Of a DNA stretch of 5,464 nt, positions 1 to 5,388 are shown piece after piece. The stretch spans positions 1 through 5,464 of the forward strand of contig JAGHBQ010000172.1 of assembly GCA_021160945.1 (NCBI GenBank). The letters run 5' to 3'. The position numbers were made by a program, and so were the translations under genes. The notes under the pieces were generated by a model. The model was given only the letters and a program-made list of their open reading frames with translations. It was not told the DNA's origin and did not search any database. The stretch comes from Thermoplasmata archaeon (GTDB lineage: Archaea > Thermoplasmatota > Thermoplasmata > Thermoplasmatales > Aciduliprofundaceae). Each line of letters opens with the position of its first letter. Within the stretch, counting starts at the first letter, position 1.

Positions 1-144
1 CTGTGAGATACCATATGAGCCTGGAGTTCAACGGATTTTATGAGACTCCTGACGAGGCGTTTCAACGTAAATTGCCACCTGAACAGCTACTGGGCTCGGC
101 TCTGGAGATGTTTCACAATTCGTGAATGATTTCCGGATACCACA
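1..144 (+). mobile_element. Right-hand remnant or end of an insertion sequence (IS481/IS3-like, DDE)
   Basis: The window opens inside an insertion sequence: the tail of its transposase is at 3-125. The outer boundary is inferred. Nineteen bases past the transposase stop the sequence reads CCGGATACCACA, ending in ACA at 142-144. This is the form expected for the right terminus of elements whose ends begin TGT and finish ACA. After that point the sequence becomes AT-rich spacer. The left end and any target duplication lie outside the window, so whether the element is complete cannot be told. The boundary could be off by tens of bases. Confidence 0.5.
3..125 (+). CDS. Transposase, C-terminal fragment (integrase-core/DDE family), cut by window edge
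   Basis: An open frame enters from the left edge and stops at a TGA at 123-125, giving 40 visible residues. It begins V-R-Y-H-M-S-L and continues with T-P-D-E-A-F and K-L-P-P-E. This matches the last part of rve-type integrase-core transposases, where an Arg-(Pro)-His-x-Ser-Leu stretch is followed by a Thr-Pro-x-Glu-Ala-Phe motif and a short basic tail. The usual Pro of the R-P-H motif is Tyr here. The catalytic DDE residues would lie upstream, outside the window, so activity cannot be judged. An in-frame ATG exists at 15, but a 36-residue protein starting there would make no sense as a separate gene. Family assignment (IS481 versus IS3-like) is from motif memory only. Confidence 0.72.
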   Translation: MRYHMSLEFNGFYETPDEAFQRKLPPEQLLGSALEMFHNS

Positions 145-281
145 ATTCTCCATCAGATCACTACTGAAAATTCTCTTTTCACCTTTGCGAAATCATTAAT
201 TTTATTTCTTTCATCTTTCCAGATTTCTGTTCAAGATCTATTCCTATGCATCTGTGATATTTCTATTACCAATCTCAAACA

Positions 282-290
282 TTTAATATA
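282..290 (+). promoter_or_regulatory. TATA box (box A) of rpe, leaderless arrangement
   Basis: TTTAATATA lies with its centre about 25 nt upstream of the ATG at 311. This is the archaeal TBP-binding distance to the transcription start, so transcription should begin at or within a few bases of the ATG. There is no Shine-Dalgarno sequence in front of that ATG. The box also argues against the in-frame TTG at 293, which would lie upstream of the predicted transcript start. Confidence 0.65.
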
Positions 291-310
291 TTTTGAGAAG
301 ATTACCGTGT

Positions 311-955
311 ATGGTAAAGATCTCACCTTCAATTTTATCGGCAGATTTCTCGAGGCTTTGCGATGAGCTACGAAGATGCGAGAGGGGAGGAGCAGATATT
401 ATACATCTCGATGTCATGGATGGGCATTTTGTTCCAAACATAACATTTGGACCTGTGGTCATTAAGAGCATAAGAAAATGCACAAAACTACCCTTTGAAG
501 CGCATCTAATGATCCAGCGTCCTGACAAATATGCAAAAAATTTTATTGATGCTGGCAGTGATATTCTCCTTGTACATCTGGAAACTAAAATATCTCTTGA
601 GGATGCTATCAGAAAGATTAAAAACTACGGGGTCGAGGTGGGAATAGTTTTAAATCCAGAGACACCTTTTGAAAAGGCAAAGAAATATCTGGAGAAAGTG
701 AATTACCTTCTTATTATGAGTGTTCACCCAGGATTTGCCGGTCAGAGTTTTATAGAGAGCACACTGGGTAAGATAAGAGAAGCAAGAGAGTACATAGATA
801 AAGAAGGTTTAAATGTGAAAATCGAGGTGGATGGTGGGGTAAAGCATCACAACGCTAAGAAAATAATTGAAGCTGGTGCAGATATACTTGTGGCTGCCAG
901 TGCCATATTCCGCGGAAACGTAGAGGATAACATAAAGAAGTTCAAAAGTTTATGA
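311..955 (+). CDS. rpe: Ribulose-phosphate 3-epimerase
   Basis: This cytoplasmic TIM-barrel enzyme interconverts D-ribulose 5-phosphate and D-xylulose 5-phosphate in the non-oxidative pentose phosphate pathway. The 214-residue product has normal family length. Visible motifs are S-P-S-I-L-S-A-D-F at residues 5-13, the metal/catalytic H32 and D34 in I-H-L-D-V-M-D-G-H, H65 in E-A-H-L-M-I, the loop H-P-G-F-A-G-Q at 139-145, D174 in V-D-G-G, and the phosphate-binding end G-A-D...S-A-I-F at 189-200. The frame extends upstream to a TTG at 293, but I chose the ATG at 311. The family N-terminus starts there (MVKISPS) and the TATA box predicts transcription starting there. The gene stands alone behind the insertion-sequence remnant, and its last codons overlap the end of purN on the other strand. 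Related sugar-phosphate epimerases such as allulose-6-phosphate epimerase share the fold, so exact substrate is slightly less certain than family. Confidence 0.94.
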   Translation: MVKISPSILSADFSRLCDELRRCERGGADIIHLDVMDGHFVPNITFGPVVIKSIRKCTKLPFEAHLMIQRPDKYAKNFIDAGSDILLVHLETKISLEDAIRKIKNYGVEVGIVLNPETPFEKAKKYLEKVNYLLIMSVHPGFAGQSFIESTLGKIREAREYIDKEGLNVKIEVDGGVKHHNAKKIIEAGADILVAASAIFRGNVEDNIKKFKSL

Positions 956-1888
956 GACTCTTATTACCCTTCTTCCCTCTATCTTTATTTTCCCCTCCGA
1001 GAGCAATTTTATTGCCTCTACAAGACTCTCATGCTCTTTCTCCAGAACTCTGGCTGCCAGAGTTTCTACAGTATCCTCATCTTTAACTTTCACACATTTC
1101 TGGATTATTATTGGGCCATGATCAACTTCTTCATCTACGAAGTGAACCGTGCAACCTGAGACTTTGCACCCATATTCAATAACAGCACGGTGAACATTCT
1201 CGCCATATAGTCCGGCAAAACTTGGTAGAAGCGCTGGATGTATGTTTATTATCTTGAGCCTATATTTTTTCACGAACCATGGAGAGAGGATTCTCATAAA
1301 TCCTGCCAAGACTATTAAATCGGGCTCAAGGGGTGCGATGATTTCATCAAGTCTCCTATCATAATCCTCTCGCCTCTCATTTTTTCTAGCTGGTAAATAA
1401 TAGGTGGGAATATTTTTTTTTCTTGCTCTTTCCAATGCATATGCTTTTTTCCTGTTAGATACCACCGCCACAATCCTGGCATTGAGTTTTTTCTCTTCTA
1501 TGGCATCTATTATTGCCTGAAGATTTGTACCCCTTCCAGAAACAAGAACAATAAGCTTGAAAAATTTACGCTTGAACTCCCCATCTTTGTAGATTAGACC
1601 CAGAGCATCTAGATATTTTCCTAACCTTTCATTCTCCTCAAAGCCTGTGTGTTCTACAATTTTGTTAAGATATACATCTAGCTTTTCCTCCTCTTGGGCC
1701 TTGATAAAAGAATAGTACCAAACTTCCCTGCTCAAAGGAGCATTCAATTCTGCAATCTTTTCTATGTTTTCATCTCTTATACCGAGATCACTAAATGTGG
1801 CATGCACCCACTTTATATTGATTGGCGAGGACGGAGACAGGATTTTCATATAAAATATGTCTGCAAGATTTTTAAGCTCTTCTCTCAT
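950..1888 (-). CDS. purN: Phosphoribosylglycinamide formyltransferase (GART) with N-terminal extension
   Basis: PurN transfers the formyl group of 10-formyltetrahydrofolate to GAR, the third step of de novo purine synthesis. The catalytic domain covers residues about 111-312. It has the phosphate-binding loop L-V-S-G-R-G-T-N-L at 115-123, N215 and H217 in N-I-H-P-A-L-L-P, and D256 in V-D-H-G-P. These correspond to the Asn-His-Asp catalytic set of E. coli PurN (N106, H108, D144). Ordinary PurN is about 190-210 residues, whereas this protein has 312. The first roughly 108 residues form a charged, probably helical region I do not recognise. No in-frame ATG lies between Met14 and Met198, so the extension cannot be trimmed by choosing a later ATG. 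The start overlaps the preceding gene's stop (ATGA), with GGGAGG 7 nt upstream. It is the last gene of the dph2 operon. Confidence 0.93.
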   Translation of the reverse strand: MREELKNLADIFYMKILSPSSPINIKWVHATFSDLGIRDENIEKIAELNAPLSREVWYYSFIKAQEEEKLDVYLNKIVEHTGFEENERLGKYLDALGLIYKDGEFKRKFFKLIVLVSGRGTNLQAIIDAIEEKKLNARIVAVVSNRKKAYALERARKKNIPTYYLPARKNERREDYDRRLDEIIAPLEPDLIVLAGFMRILSPWFVKKYRLKIINIHPALLPSFAGLYGENVHRAVIEYGCKVSGCTVHFVDEEVDHGPIIIQKCVKVKDEDTVETLAARVLEKEHESLVEAIKLLSEGKIKIEGRRVIRVS

Positions 1889-2175
1889 CTTTTCGCCTCC
1901 CGCGGTATCACCCTTTTTAAATAGCTTAGAATTTCATCCACATCGTATTCATCCAGCAGAGGGGTGATTGGAATCATTCTCTTTGAAGTTAAGAGCATCA
2001 CATAATAAACATTTTTCCTTCGAAGATTCCTGAAATTCTTCCAGTAACCAATAATCTTATCGAATTTTATTTTCTCGCCTCTCCATTCCACTACCTTTTC
2101 TTTCTTATGAATTTTTAGAGAGCGTATAGGTGAGAATTTGAAGATAATCACTTCATCATCTTCTTCCGCTCTCAT
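1885..2175 (-). CDS. Small hypothetical protein, PH-like fold suggested
   Basis: I do not recognise this 96-residue protein. It is soluble, with no signal peptide or membrane segment, and rich in Lys, Arg, Glu and Asp. An acidic N-terminus (E4-E8) is followed by alternating hydrophobic strands: V9-F14, S19-H23, K27-R32, E34-F38, I41-W45, Y57-T63 and R66-I70. A C-terminal helix at about 76-90 follows. Several strands and then one helix, with the W-R-G-x-K-I-x-F-x-K-I turn, is the layout of bacterial/archaeal PH-like domains; this is an inference from pattern only. It sits between dph2 and purN with 4-nt ATGA overlaps at both ends, so it is translationally coupled and certainly expressed with them. 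GAGGTG lies 5 nt before its ATG. Nothing in the sequence says whether it serves translation factor modification, purine synthesis or neither. Confidence 0.85.
   Translation of the reverse strand: MRAEEDDEVIIFKFSPIRSLKIHKKEKVVEWRGEKIKFDKIIGYWKNFRNLRRKNVYYVMLLTSKRMIPITPLLDEYDVDEILSYLKRVIPREAKR
1896..1901 (-). promoter_or_regulatory. Ribosome binding site of purN
   Basis: The minus strand reads GGGAGG 7 nt before the purN ATG, within the last codons of the upstream gene. It fixes the purN start at 1888 and hence supports translation of the whole N-terminal extension. Confidence 0.7.
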
Positions 2176-3155
2176 CTATTCACCTCTACTATTTCATCAA
2201 AGGTAAAATTCTCCCACGGTCTTAATTTCAGGGCTATTTCGAGTTCTAAAGGACTTATTACAGGTTTAGAAAATCTGAGAAAATCATCATAAGTAACCCG
2301 AGGACATGCAGTATTAACATAAATATCCACATTGTAGTAAAGATTCTCAGGATGAATAACATCACTCATAAGGAGATACGCTTTTTTTCCTGTGGATTCT
2401 ATCATTTCTTTGATTGCAAAGGCAAGTTTCCATCTTCTCTGTCCAATCTTGGAACTCAAAATTATACCGAATCTTTCTGCCTCTTCAGCCTTCACTATGG
2501 CTCCAAATCTCTGCCTCCTAAATTTATCCACCTTCTCCTCCACTGTGTGATACTCCCCTGAATAGGGATCGAGAACATACACCTTTTTACCCGTGGAAAG
2601 TTCGACCCCCATAGCATGAAAGTCTCCTGTGCCTAGGAAAATAAAGCAAGAAACTTTAGAGGCTATATGTCTCGCAGCGGAAAAATTGCAACCAAGAACC
2701 TGCCCCGGATATTTTATTCTCCCATCCCCTTCCCCTACGAATACCCTTATACCTCTTTTTTCCAATATTTCCTTTACCTCGGAAATGGAATGAATATGCT
2801 GCACAGAGGAAACTATGCCAACAGACTCGCACTTCACTTCATCTGCAAATTTTTCAGCCACATCCTTAAATGATACATCCGCAGGCGCTTCCACGAAAAT
2901 TATATTCCCAGGATATTGAATATTGGGAATTTCGCTGTGTCCAAATTGTATGGTTAAAGTATCTCTGTAAACTTCTATATCGCAGGCTCCATATGAAGGT
3001 TTGGTGGATATCAAAACATCATAGCCTTTCAATTCATCTGCAATTTCTGTGGCATATATGCTCAATCCCTCCGGTAGTTGAAGAAGGATTTTTCCTAAAC
3101 CTCTTTTCGCGACTTCTCTTTTTATCTTCTCAAAATCTATGCGATAGGGAATCAC
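2172..3155 (-). CDS. dph2: Diphthamide biosynthesis enzyme Dph2 (archaeal radical-SAM-like)
   Basis: Archaeal Dph2 is a homodimeric 4Fe-4S enzyme. It cleaves S-adenosylmethionine to a 3-amino-3-carboxypropyl radical and attaches that group to the target histidine of elongation factor 2, the first step of diphthamide synthesis. The 327-residue length is typical. The three cluster cysteines, one per repeated domain, are visible: C58 in S-Y-G-A-C-D, C156 in L-G-C-N, and C284 in N-T-A-C-P-R. Also typical are the opening Q-L-P-E-G at 26-30 and G-T-G-D-F-H at 175-180. The start is a GTG at 3155. A TATA-like box centred about 26 nt upstream makes the mRNA leaderless, and the only purine-rich stretch (AGGAG) lies too far away (15 nt) to be a good ribosome site. 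This is the first gene of the dph2-hypothetical-purN operon. Confidence 0.95.
   Translation of the reverse strand: MIPYRIDFEKIKREVAKRGLGKILLQLPEGLSIYATEIADELKGYDVLISTKPSYGACDIEVYRDTLTIQFGHSEIPNIQYPGNIIFVEAPADVSFKDVAEKFADEVKCESVGIVSSVQHIHSISEVKEILEKRGIRVFVGEGDGRIKYPGQVLGCNFSAARHIASKVSCFIFLGTGDFHAMGVELSTGKKVYVLDPYSGEYHTVEEKVDKFRRQRFGAIVKAEEAERFGIILSSKIGQRRWKLAFAIKEMIESTGKKAYLLMSDVIHPENLYYNVDIYVNTACPRVTYDDFLRFSKPVISPLELEIALKLRPWENFTFDEIVEVNR
2180..2186 (-). promoter_or_regulatory. Ribosome binding site of the PH-like hypothetical gene
   Basis: The minus strand reads GAGGTGA, a strong match to the anti-Shine-Dalgarno end of 16S rRNA, 4-5 nt before the ATG at 2175. It lies inside the 3' end of dph2, so it supports re-initiation at the ATGA junction. 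Confidence 0.75.
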
Positions 3156-3177
3156 AGTGGAATAATCACACTCCTTG

Positions 3178-3185
3178 TATAAAAA
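3178..3185 (-). promoter_or_regulatory. TATA box of the dph2 operon
   Basis: The minus strand reads TTTTTATA, preceded by GCTAAA as a possible BRE. The centre lies about 26 nt from the GTG start of dph2, so the transcript should start at the start codon. An 11-base inverted repeat abuts the BRE side. Confidence 0.65.
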
Positions 3186-3191
3186 TTTAGC

Positions 3192-3202
3192 CCACCGGGT
3201 GG
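3192..3202. repeat. Short palindrome CCACC-G-GGTGG in the divergent promoter region
   Basis: Two perfect 5-base arms flank a single base. The palindrome sits directly upstream of the BRE/TATA of dph2 and is GC-rich in an otherwise AT-rich spacer. Its position fits an operator or activator site, but no regulator is identified and chance is not excluded. Confidence 0.4.
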
Positions 3203-3225
3203 TTCCCTCCTCATTGTTCAGAGTG

Positions 3226-3250
3226 CATAGCTAGTGGGCAGATCGCTATG
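3226..3250. repeat. Inverted repeat CATAGC ... GCTATG, 6-base arms, 13-base loop
   Basis: The arms at 3226-3231 and 3245-3250 are perfect reverse complements. The right arm abuts the purine-rich stretch in front of the TATA box of the gene starting at 3287. It would fit a regulator-binding site for that promoter, or lie far upstream of dph2. Because transcription probably starts at 3287, it is not expected to be an RNA hairpin in that mRNA. Confidence 0.4.
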
Positions 3251-3256
3251 AAAAGG

Positions 3257-3266
3257 GTAATATAAA
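3257..3266 (+). promoter_or_regulatory. TATA box of the membrane-anchored protein gene
   Basis: GTAATATAAA lies with its centre about 25 nt before the ATG at 3287. A purine-rich run (AAAAGGG, 3251-3257) sits at the BRE position. No Shine-Dalgarno site precedes the ATG, so the mRNA is predicted to be leaderless. Confidence 0.6.
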
Positions 3267-3286
3267 AATTTAACCTACAGAAAATC

Positions 3287-3649
3287 ATGGATCTCTCACT
3301 CCTCTGGATTATCGTGTTTATAATCTTTACATTTTTATTCTCCATTCTACTTTACATCTCCATCTCCAAGATAACTGTCAGAAAGAAATTCAGAAAAGAA
3401 ATTGAGGAAACATTTAATGCAAAAGAATACGGGGATGCCCTGAGGTTTAATTACAGAGGATACGATGTTCTTGCCACATTTCGTGGCGTTGTAAAATTCA
3501 GCGTGCTTCACAACAAAGAGTATAGAAAAGGAGAGAAGCCGCCCAGGGGAATGAAGCTAACCCCTCTTTATTTAATAATCAAAATCAAAAAAATTTCAGA
3601 TATGAGAAAATTGTTAGATGACGGCATAGATTTCCTAGAATCTCTTTAA
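3287..3649 (+). CDS. Hypothetical membrane-anchored protein, one N-terminal helix
   Basis: I do not recognise this 120-residue protein. Residues about 6-28 form one strongly hydrophobic helix with no cleavage motif, followed at once by a basic stretch (K-I-T-V-R-K-K-F-R-K). By the positive-inside rule the remaining roughly 85 residues should face the cytoplasm. The soluble part contains a strand-like region (Y-D-V-L-A-T-F-R-G-V-V-K-F-S-V-L), a K-P-P-R-G turn, a second strand (L-Y-L-I-I-K-I) and a C-terminal helix, suggesting a small alpha/beta domain. There are no metal or catalytic motifs that I can see. The gene is transcribed alone, divergently from dph2, and ends 2 nt from the end of guaA(B). 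The TATA box and the hydrophobic N-terminus beginning directly at the ATG support this start. Confidence 0.82.
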   Translation: MDLSLLWIIVFIIFTFLFSILLYISISKITVRKKFRKEIEETFNAKEYGDALRFNYRGYDVLATFRGVVKFSVLHNKEYRKGEKPPRGMKLTPLYLIIKIKKISDMRKLLDDGIDFLESL

Positions 3650-3651
3650 GA

Positions 3652-4590
3652 TTACTCCCATTCTATTGTAGCAGGAGGCTTGTTGGTTATGTCATACACC
3701 ACTCTGTTCACATTTTTTATCTCTCTTGTCAATCTTATGGCTATTCTGTCAAGAAGCTCATGGTGAGCCTTGAAATAGGCAGCGCTCATACCATCTATAC
3801 TATCCACCATTCTCACCGCTATGGTGTATCCATAAACTCTCTTATCCCCATGTACTCCCACACTTCTTACAGGGAGAAGAACTGCAAAGTATTGCCATGG
3901 CCTCTCCTCAAACTTGTAGAATTTCTCCACCTCCTCCTCCACAATAGCATTTGCCTCCCTCACGATTTCAAGTCTCTCTTTGGTGACCTCACCTATGATT
4001 CTTATTGCAAGCCCAGGACCCGGGAATGGCTGGCTCTTCTTAACCCCCAGATTCAAATATTCTGCTACCTTCCTCACTTCGTCCTTGTAAAGATCTCTGA
4101 GTGGCTCTACCAGCTCCAAATTCATTTTTTCAGGTAAACCACCAACATTGTGATGCGATTTTATGGTATCTCTTAGGCCACCACCACTTTCTATCCAGTC
4201 AGGTGCTATTGTGCCCTGAACAAGATAACCTGCGTTGAATTCTTGAGCTACTTTTTCAAATATCTCAATAAACTTCGCTCCTATTATCTTTCTTTTTCTT
4301 TCCGGATCGGTGACTCCTCTCAGAGCGGATATGAAATCTTCAGAAGCATCCACTATCCTGTAATTCAATCCCAATCGGGAAAAGAGAGATTCTATTCTCT
4401 GGGCTTCATTTTTTCTCATAAATCCTGTATCAACAAAGACGGCAAGTAATCTCTTCCCTATGGCACGATGTACGAGTACCGCTGAAGTAGTGCTATCCAC
4501 TCCACCCGAGCAGGCTATTATCGCTCTACCCTTTATTTTCTTCTTCAATTCCTCTACCTTTTCCTTCACAAATTTATCCGCTCTGAACAT
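3652..4590 (-). CDS. guaAB: GMP synthase, ATP-pyrophosphatase subunit B
   Basis: This subunit activates XMP with ATP and uses ammonia to form GMP, the last step to GMP. In archaea a separate glutaminase subunit supplies the ammonia; that partner gene is not in the window. The 312-residue protein has the PP-loop S-G-G-V-D-S-T-T at 28-35, V-D-T-G-F-M-R at 52-58, Q-G-T-I-A-P-D at 124-130, K-S-H-H-N-V-G-G at 143-150, P-F-P-G-P-G-L at 187-193 and the terminal K-P-P-A-T-I-E-W-E. The frame extends upstream to an ATG at 4611, but I chose the ATG at 4590. GAGGTG stands 7 nt before it, and archaeal homologues start with this short M-F...F-V lead. The gene then overlaps the end of purE by 17 nt, so the two purine genes form one operon and are probably translationally coupled. 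Confidence 0.95.
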   Translation of the reverse strand: MFRADKFVKEKVEELKKKIKGRAIIACSGGVDSTTSAVLVHRAIGKRLLAVFVDTGFMRKNEAQRIESLFSRLGLNYRIVDASEDFISALRGVTDPERKRKIIGAKFIEIFEKVAQEFNAGYLVQGTIAPDWIESGGGLRDTIKSHHNVGGLPEKMNLELVEPLRDLYKDEVRKVAEYLNLGVKKSQPFPGPGLAIRIIGEVTKERLEIVREANAIVEEEVEKFYKFEERPWQYFAVLLPVRSVGVHGDKRVYGYTIAVRMVDSIDGMSAAYFKAHHELLDRIAIRLTREIKNVNRVVYDITNKPPATIEWE

Positions 4591-5053
4591 ATTTCTGCAC
4601 CTCTTCATCATCCCTCAGGACATTCTTCTTTATCTTTTCCCTATACTCTTTCAATTTTTTTTGAAGCTCATCATCCTTCAGAGAGAGAATTTGTATACAT
4701 AAAAGTGCACCATTTACCACATTATCCACACCCACAACTGCTACAGGAACGCCTTTGGGCATCTGTACCATGCTCAGAAGAGAATCAAATGGCACTTTAC
4801 CTGATAAGGGAACTCCTATCACTGGCTTAGTTGTAAGAGATGCAACAGCCCCAGGAAGAGCTGCAGATAAGCCTGCCAAAACCAGAAAAATTTCATGCTT
4901 TGAATTTTTCACGATTTCCTCTACTCTCTCAGGGGTTCTATGTGCAGATGCTATATGCACCTCAAAATCCACCTTGAATTCCTGGAATATTTCAAAAGCC
5001 TTCTTCGCCTTTTCAAGATCACTCTTACTTCCAAGAAGTATACATACACCCAT
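4574..5053 (-). CDS. purE: PurE: 5-(carboxyamino)imidazole ribonucleotide mutase / AIR carboxylase
   Basis: PurE produces CAIR, the carboxylated imidazole intermediate of purine synthesis, either from N5-CAIR (class I mutase) or from AIR plus CO2 (class II). The 159-residue length is normal. Visible motifs are G-S-K-S-D at 8-12, A-S-A-H-R-T-P at 35-41 with the catalytic H38, P-V-I-G-V-P-L at 77-83, and [11 protein letters not shown] at 94-104. The 70s loop reads A-G-L-S-A-A-L-P-G, where E. coli class I PurE has A-G-A-G-G-A-A-H-L-P-G. It is two residues shorter and lacks the loop histidine, so I do not assign the mutase/carboxylase class. No purK is visible here. The gene is leaderless from a TATA box 25 nt upstream, and is the first gene of the purE-guaA(B) operon. 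Confidence 0.94.
   Translation of the reverse strand: MGVCILLGSKSDLEKAKKAFEIFQEFKVDFEVHIASAHRTPERVEEIVKNSKHEIFLVLAGLSAALPGAVASLTTKPVIGVPLSGKVPFDSLLSMVQMPKGVPVAVVGVDNVVNGALLCIQILSLKDDELQKKLKEYREKIKKNVLRDDEEVQKYVQSG
4598..4603 (-). promoter_or_regulatory. Ribosome binding site deciding the guaA(B) start
   Basis: The minus strand reads GAGGTG with a 7-nt spacer to the ATG at 4590, inside the end of purE. The upstream candidate starts at 4611 and 4608 have no such site at proper distance, so the shorter protein is preferred. Confidence 0.75.
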
Positions 5054-5073
5054 AAAAAGAGATAGAAAAAGGG

Positions 5074-5081
5074 TATAAAAA
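5074..5081 (-). promoter_or_regulatory. TATA box of purE-guaA(B), at the 3' border of the upstream gene
   Basis: The minus strand reads TTTTTATA, centred about 25 nt before the purE ATG at 5053. The preceding AACCTAAAT (BRE position) includes the stop codon of the upstream membrane-protein gene. No Shine-Dalgarno sequence lies in front of purE, which fits a leaderless transcript rather than translation from a longer operon mRNA. Confidence 0.65.
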
Positions 5082-5083
5082 AT

Positions 5084-5374
5084 TTAGGTTTTCATTATGA
5101 TTGCCAGGAACACTAGAAATCCTATGACTGCGCCTATTAATCCTCCTCCAATGTACAGCAAACCCGGCAGAAGAATCTCATCGATGAAATGGCCCTTCCA
5201 TGATAGGAAGTAGCAGATCACTGGAATCAAAATGCCCACTATCAGAAGGATTGCTCCTGCAGCCCTGCTTTTTCCACTTCCAAAGTAAGCCGTCAGGGCG
5301 CCAAGGACTATGAAGCTCAGTGCGAGGAGGGCAAGAATAATATATAGGAACAATAGCCAGTCCCAAGTAAACAT
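5084..5374 (-). CDS. Small integral membrane protein, three predicted helices
   Basis: I do not recognise this 96-residue protein. It is almost entirely hydrophobic, with predicted helices at about 7-31, 39-58 and 68-94. The loop between the first two (G-S-G-K-S-R) is basic and should be cytoplasmic, which places the N-terminus (M-F-T-W-D-W) outside and the C-terminal M-K-T inside. The second loop (W-K-G-H-F-I-D-E) would be outside. The third helix is rich in glycine (G-G-G-L-I-G-A-V-I-G), which suits tight helix packing or oligomers. GAGGAGG sits 7 nt before the ATG and overlaps the stop of the preceding gene, so it is an operon-internal gene cotranscribed with the Lrp/AsnC-like tail upstream. 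A 62-residue frame inside it is only a shadow. Confidence 0.83.
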   Translation of the reverse strand: MFTWDWLLFLYIILALLALSFIVLGALTAYFGSGKSRAAGAILLIVGILIPVICYFLSWKGHFIDEILLPGLLYIGGGLIGAVIGFLVFLAIIMKT

Positions 5375-5381
5375 GGATAAG

Positions 5382-5388
5382 CCTCCTC
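5382..5388 (-). promoter_or_regulatory. Ribosome binding site of the three-helix membrane protein
   Basis: The minus strand reads GAGGAGG, 7 nt before the ATG at 5374. It overlaps the TGA of the upstream gene by two bases, so the ribosome finishing that gene could restart here. Confidence 0.75.

Noticed and set aside
145..280. Possible C/D-box RNA or small gene in the spacer before rpe
   Set aside because: TGA-containing stretches resembling C and D boxes are weak and wrongly spaced, and all frames here are closed by stops after a few codons.
293..310. Upstream in-frame TTG start for rpe, adding six residues
   Set aside because: It lies only a few bases after the TATA box and would be upstream of the predicted transcript start; the ATG at 311 gives the family N-terminus.
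1694..1924. Plus-strand frame opposite the start of purN
   Set aside because: It is antisense to well-supported coding sequence, has no promoter or ribosome site and shows no recognisable protein.
3221..3260. tRNA-like or structured RNA in the divergent spacer
   Set aside because: Only one 6-base stem is found, with no acceptor, T-arm or anticodon arm; a protein-binding site is the simpler reading.
3760..4137. 125-codon plus-strand frame inside guaA(B)
   Set aside because: It is antisense to strongly conserved motifs of GMP synthase; composition (many His, Ser, Tyr, Leu) is typical of a shadow frame.
4591..4611. Longer guaA(B) start at 4611 with seven extra residues
   Set aside because: No ribosome site precedes it, while GAGGTG stands at ideal distance from the ATG at 4590 and the shorter form fits the family.
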